Shown here piece after piece: positions 21,863 through 22,305 of a stretch of DNA of 22,305 bases. Source of the stretch: an uncultured Collinsella sp. (GTDB lineage Bacteria > Actinomycetota > Coriobacteriia > Coriobacteriales > Coriobacteriaceae); NCBI GenBank assembly GCA_902476475.1, contig CABSDO010000023.1:1-22305 (forward strand), read 5' to 3'. The notes under the pieces are model-generated. The model did no database searches, was not told the origin of the DNA, and saw only the letters and a program-made list of their open reading frames with translations. Each line of letters opens with the position of its first letter. Position 1 is the first letter of the stretch. The translations under genes and the position numbers were made by a program.

Positions 21863-22305
21863 GGCAACGACCGCCGAGCGCGCGCTCAACCGCAAGGGCG
21901 GCACTATGTCGCGCCTCATCAAGACGCTCTTTGGCTTCTACCCCGTGCTTTTGCCCCTCGTCGTCGTCGGCGTGGTGCTCTGCGCCATCATCAACTCCAT
22001 CGGCGCGACTTTCCTTCAGAGCGCCCTGCAAATTATTAGCGAATCGTGGCAGTCGGGCGATTGGGAAGCCGCACAGCCCAAGATCGCACAGCTCGTGACC
22101 ACCCTCGCCTGCATCTACGGCGTCGGCATCCTGTCCTCGCTGTTCTGGAACCGCGCAATGGCCATCGTCACGCAGGGCTCGCTCGAGAAGCTGCGCGAGA
22201 AGATGTTTAACCGCATGCAGGACCTGCCGATTCGCTACTTCGACACGCACCAGCGCGGCGACATCATGAGCCACTACACCAACGACATCGACACGCTGCG
22301 CCAGA
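21855..22305 (+). CDS. ABC half-exporter, second subunit, 3' end outside window
   Basis: The first 150 codons are visible. The protein begins MSKATTAERALNRKGGTMSRL, then two hydrophobic helices (about 28-50 and 83-102) and the exporter segment LREKMFNRMQDLPIRYFDTHQRGDIMSHYTNDIDTLRQ, the conserved coupling-helix region of ABC exporters. ATG 21855 follows AGGAGGCGAGGCAC and overlaps the upstream stop (ATGAGTAA). It should be the partner with the canonical ATPase site, but its nucleotide-binding domain lies outside the window, so this is a prediction. Confidence 0.9.
   Translation, partial: MSKATTAERALNRKGGTMSRLIKTLFGFYPVLLPLVVVGVVLCAIINSIGATFLQSALQIISESWQSGDWEAAQPKIAQLVTTLACIYGVGILSSLFWNRAMAIVTQGSLEKLREKMFNRMQDLPIRYFDTHQRGDIMSHYTNDIDTLRQ

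Overview
The window looks like chromosomal DNA of a Collinsella-type member of the Coriobacteriia. It is GC-rich, with an SpaA/fibro-slime surface protein, a UbiD/UbiX cluster with an SLC13-type transporter, a TIGR04076 protein, a MarR-controlled ABC exporter pair and many dispersed palindromic intergenic repeats. This assignment rests on gene content and style, not on a marker gene. No rRNA, tRNA, CRISPR array, transposase or phage gene was seen.

Layout. (1) 1-1545, minus strand: the 5' part of a secreted pilin-like adhesin, cut by the window edge. A run of nine G lies in frame between a strong ribosome binding site/ATG and the signal peptide, which suggests an on/off phase switch. (2) 1732-6124, minus: a four-gene unit with a Tat-type lipoprotein solute receptor, a permease, an ATPase and an M20 metallopeptidase, for amino acid or peptide-derivative uptake and hydrolysis. 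(3) 6405-8247, minus: a LacX-like aldose epimerase and a single-pass membrane protein of unknown role. (4) 8443-14302, minus: a prenyl-FMN decarboxylase island. It reads LpdD-like/IPP-isomerase-like fusion, then SLC13-type anion transporter, UbiD, UbiX and a MerR regulator. The fusion gene and the transporter operon each carry the same 26-bp palindrome-containing element upstream (22 of 26 bases equal). (5) 14448-17774, plus: an MFS exporter, a DUF4143 ATPase behind three copies of a 20-22 bp repeat, and a low-molecular-weight tyrosine phosphatase. (6) 17945-19088, minus: a pyridoxal-kinase-like enzyme translationally coupled to a TIGR04076 protein. (7) 19465-22305, plus: a sigma70-type promoter, an inverted repeat, marR and two overlapping ABC half-exporter genes, the second cut by the window edge.

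How the genes may work together. In region 4 the transporter would bring in an aromatic or other unsaturated carboxylate. UbiX would make prenyl-FMN from a dimethylallyl phosphate, and UbiD would decarboxylate the substrate. The fusion protein joins an LpdD-like (UbiD-accessory) domain to an IPP-isomerase fold whose metal ligands are kept but whose catalytic Cys67 equivalent is Ala. I propose that it manages the prenyl donor or cofactor rather than isomerising IPP. In region 7 the first half-exporter has degenerate ATPase residues (Asp for Glu, Gln for the switch His), as expected for a heterodimeric exporter whose partner is the next gene.

Intergenic DNA carries at least four families of structured repeats: a 165-nt pair with constant ends and structure-conserved, sequence-divergent cores; a double-hairpin pair with compensatory changes; a nested palindrome; and the triple repeat before the DUF4143 ATPase. 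These, the G9 tract and the fusion protein are the parts most worth a second look.
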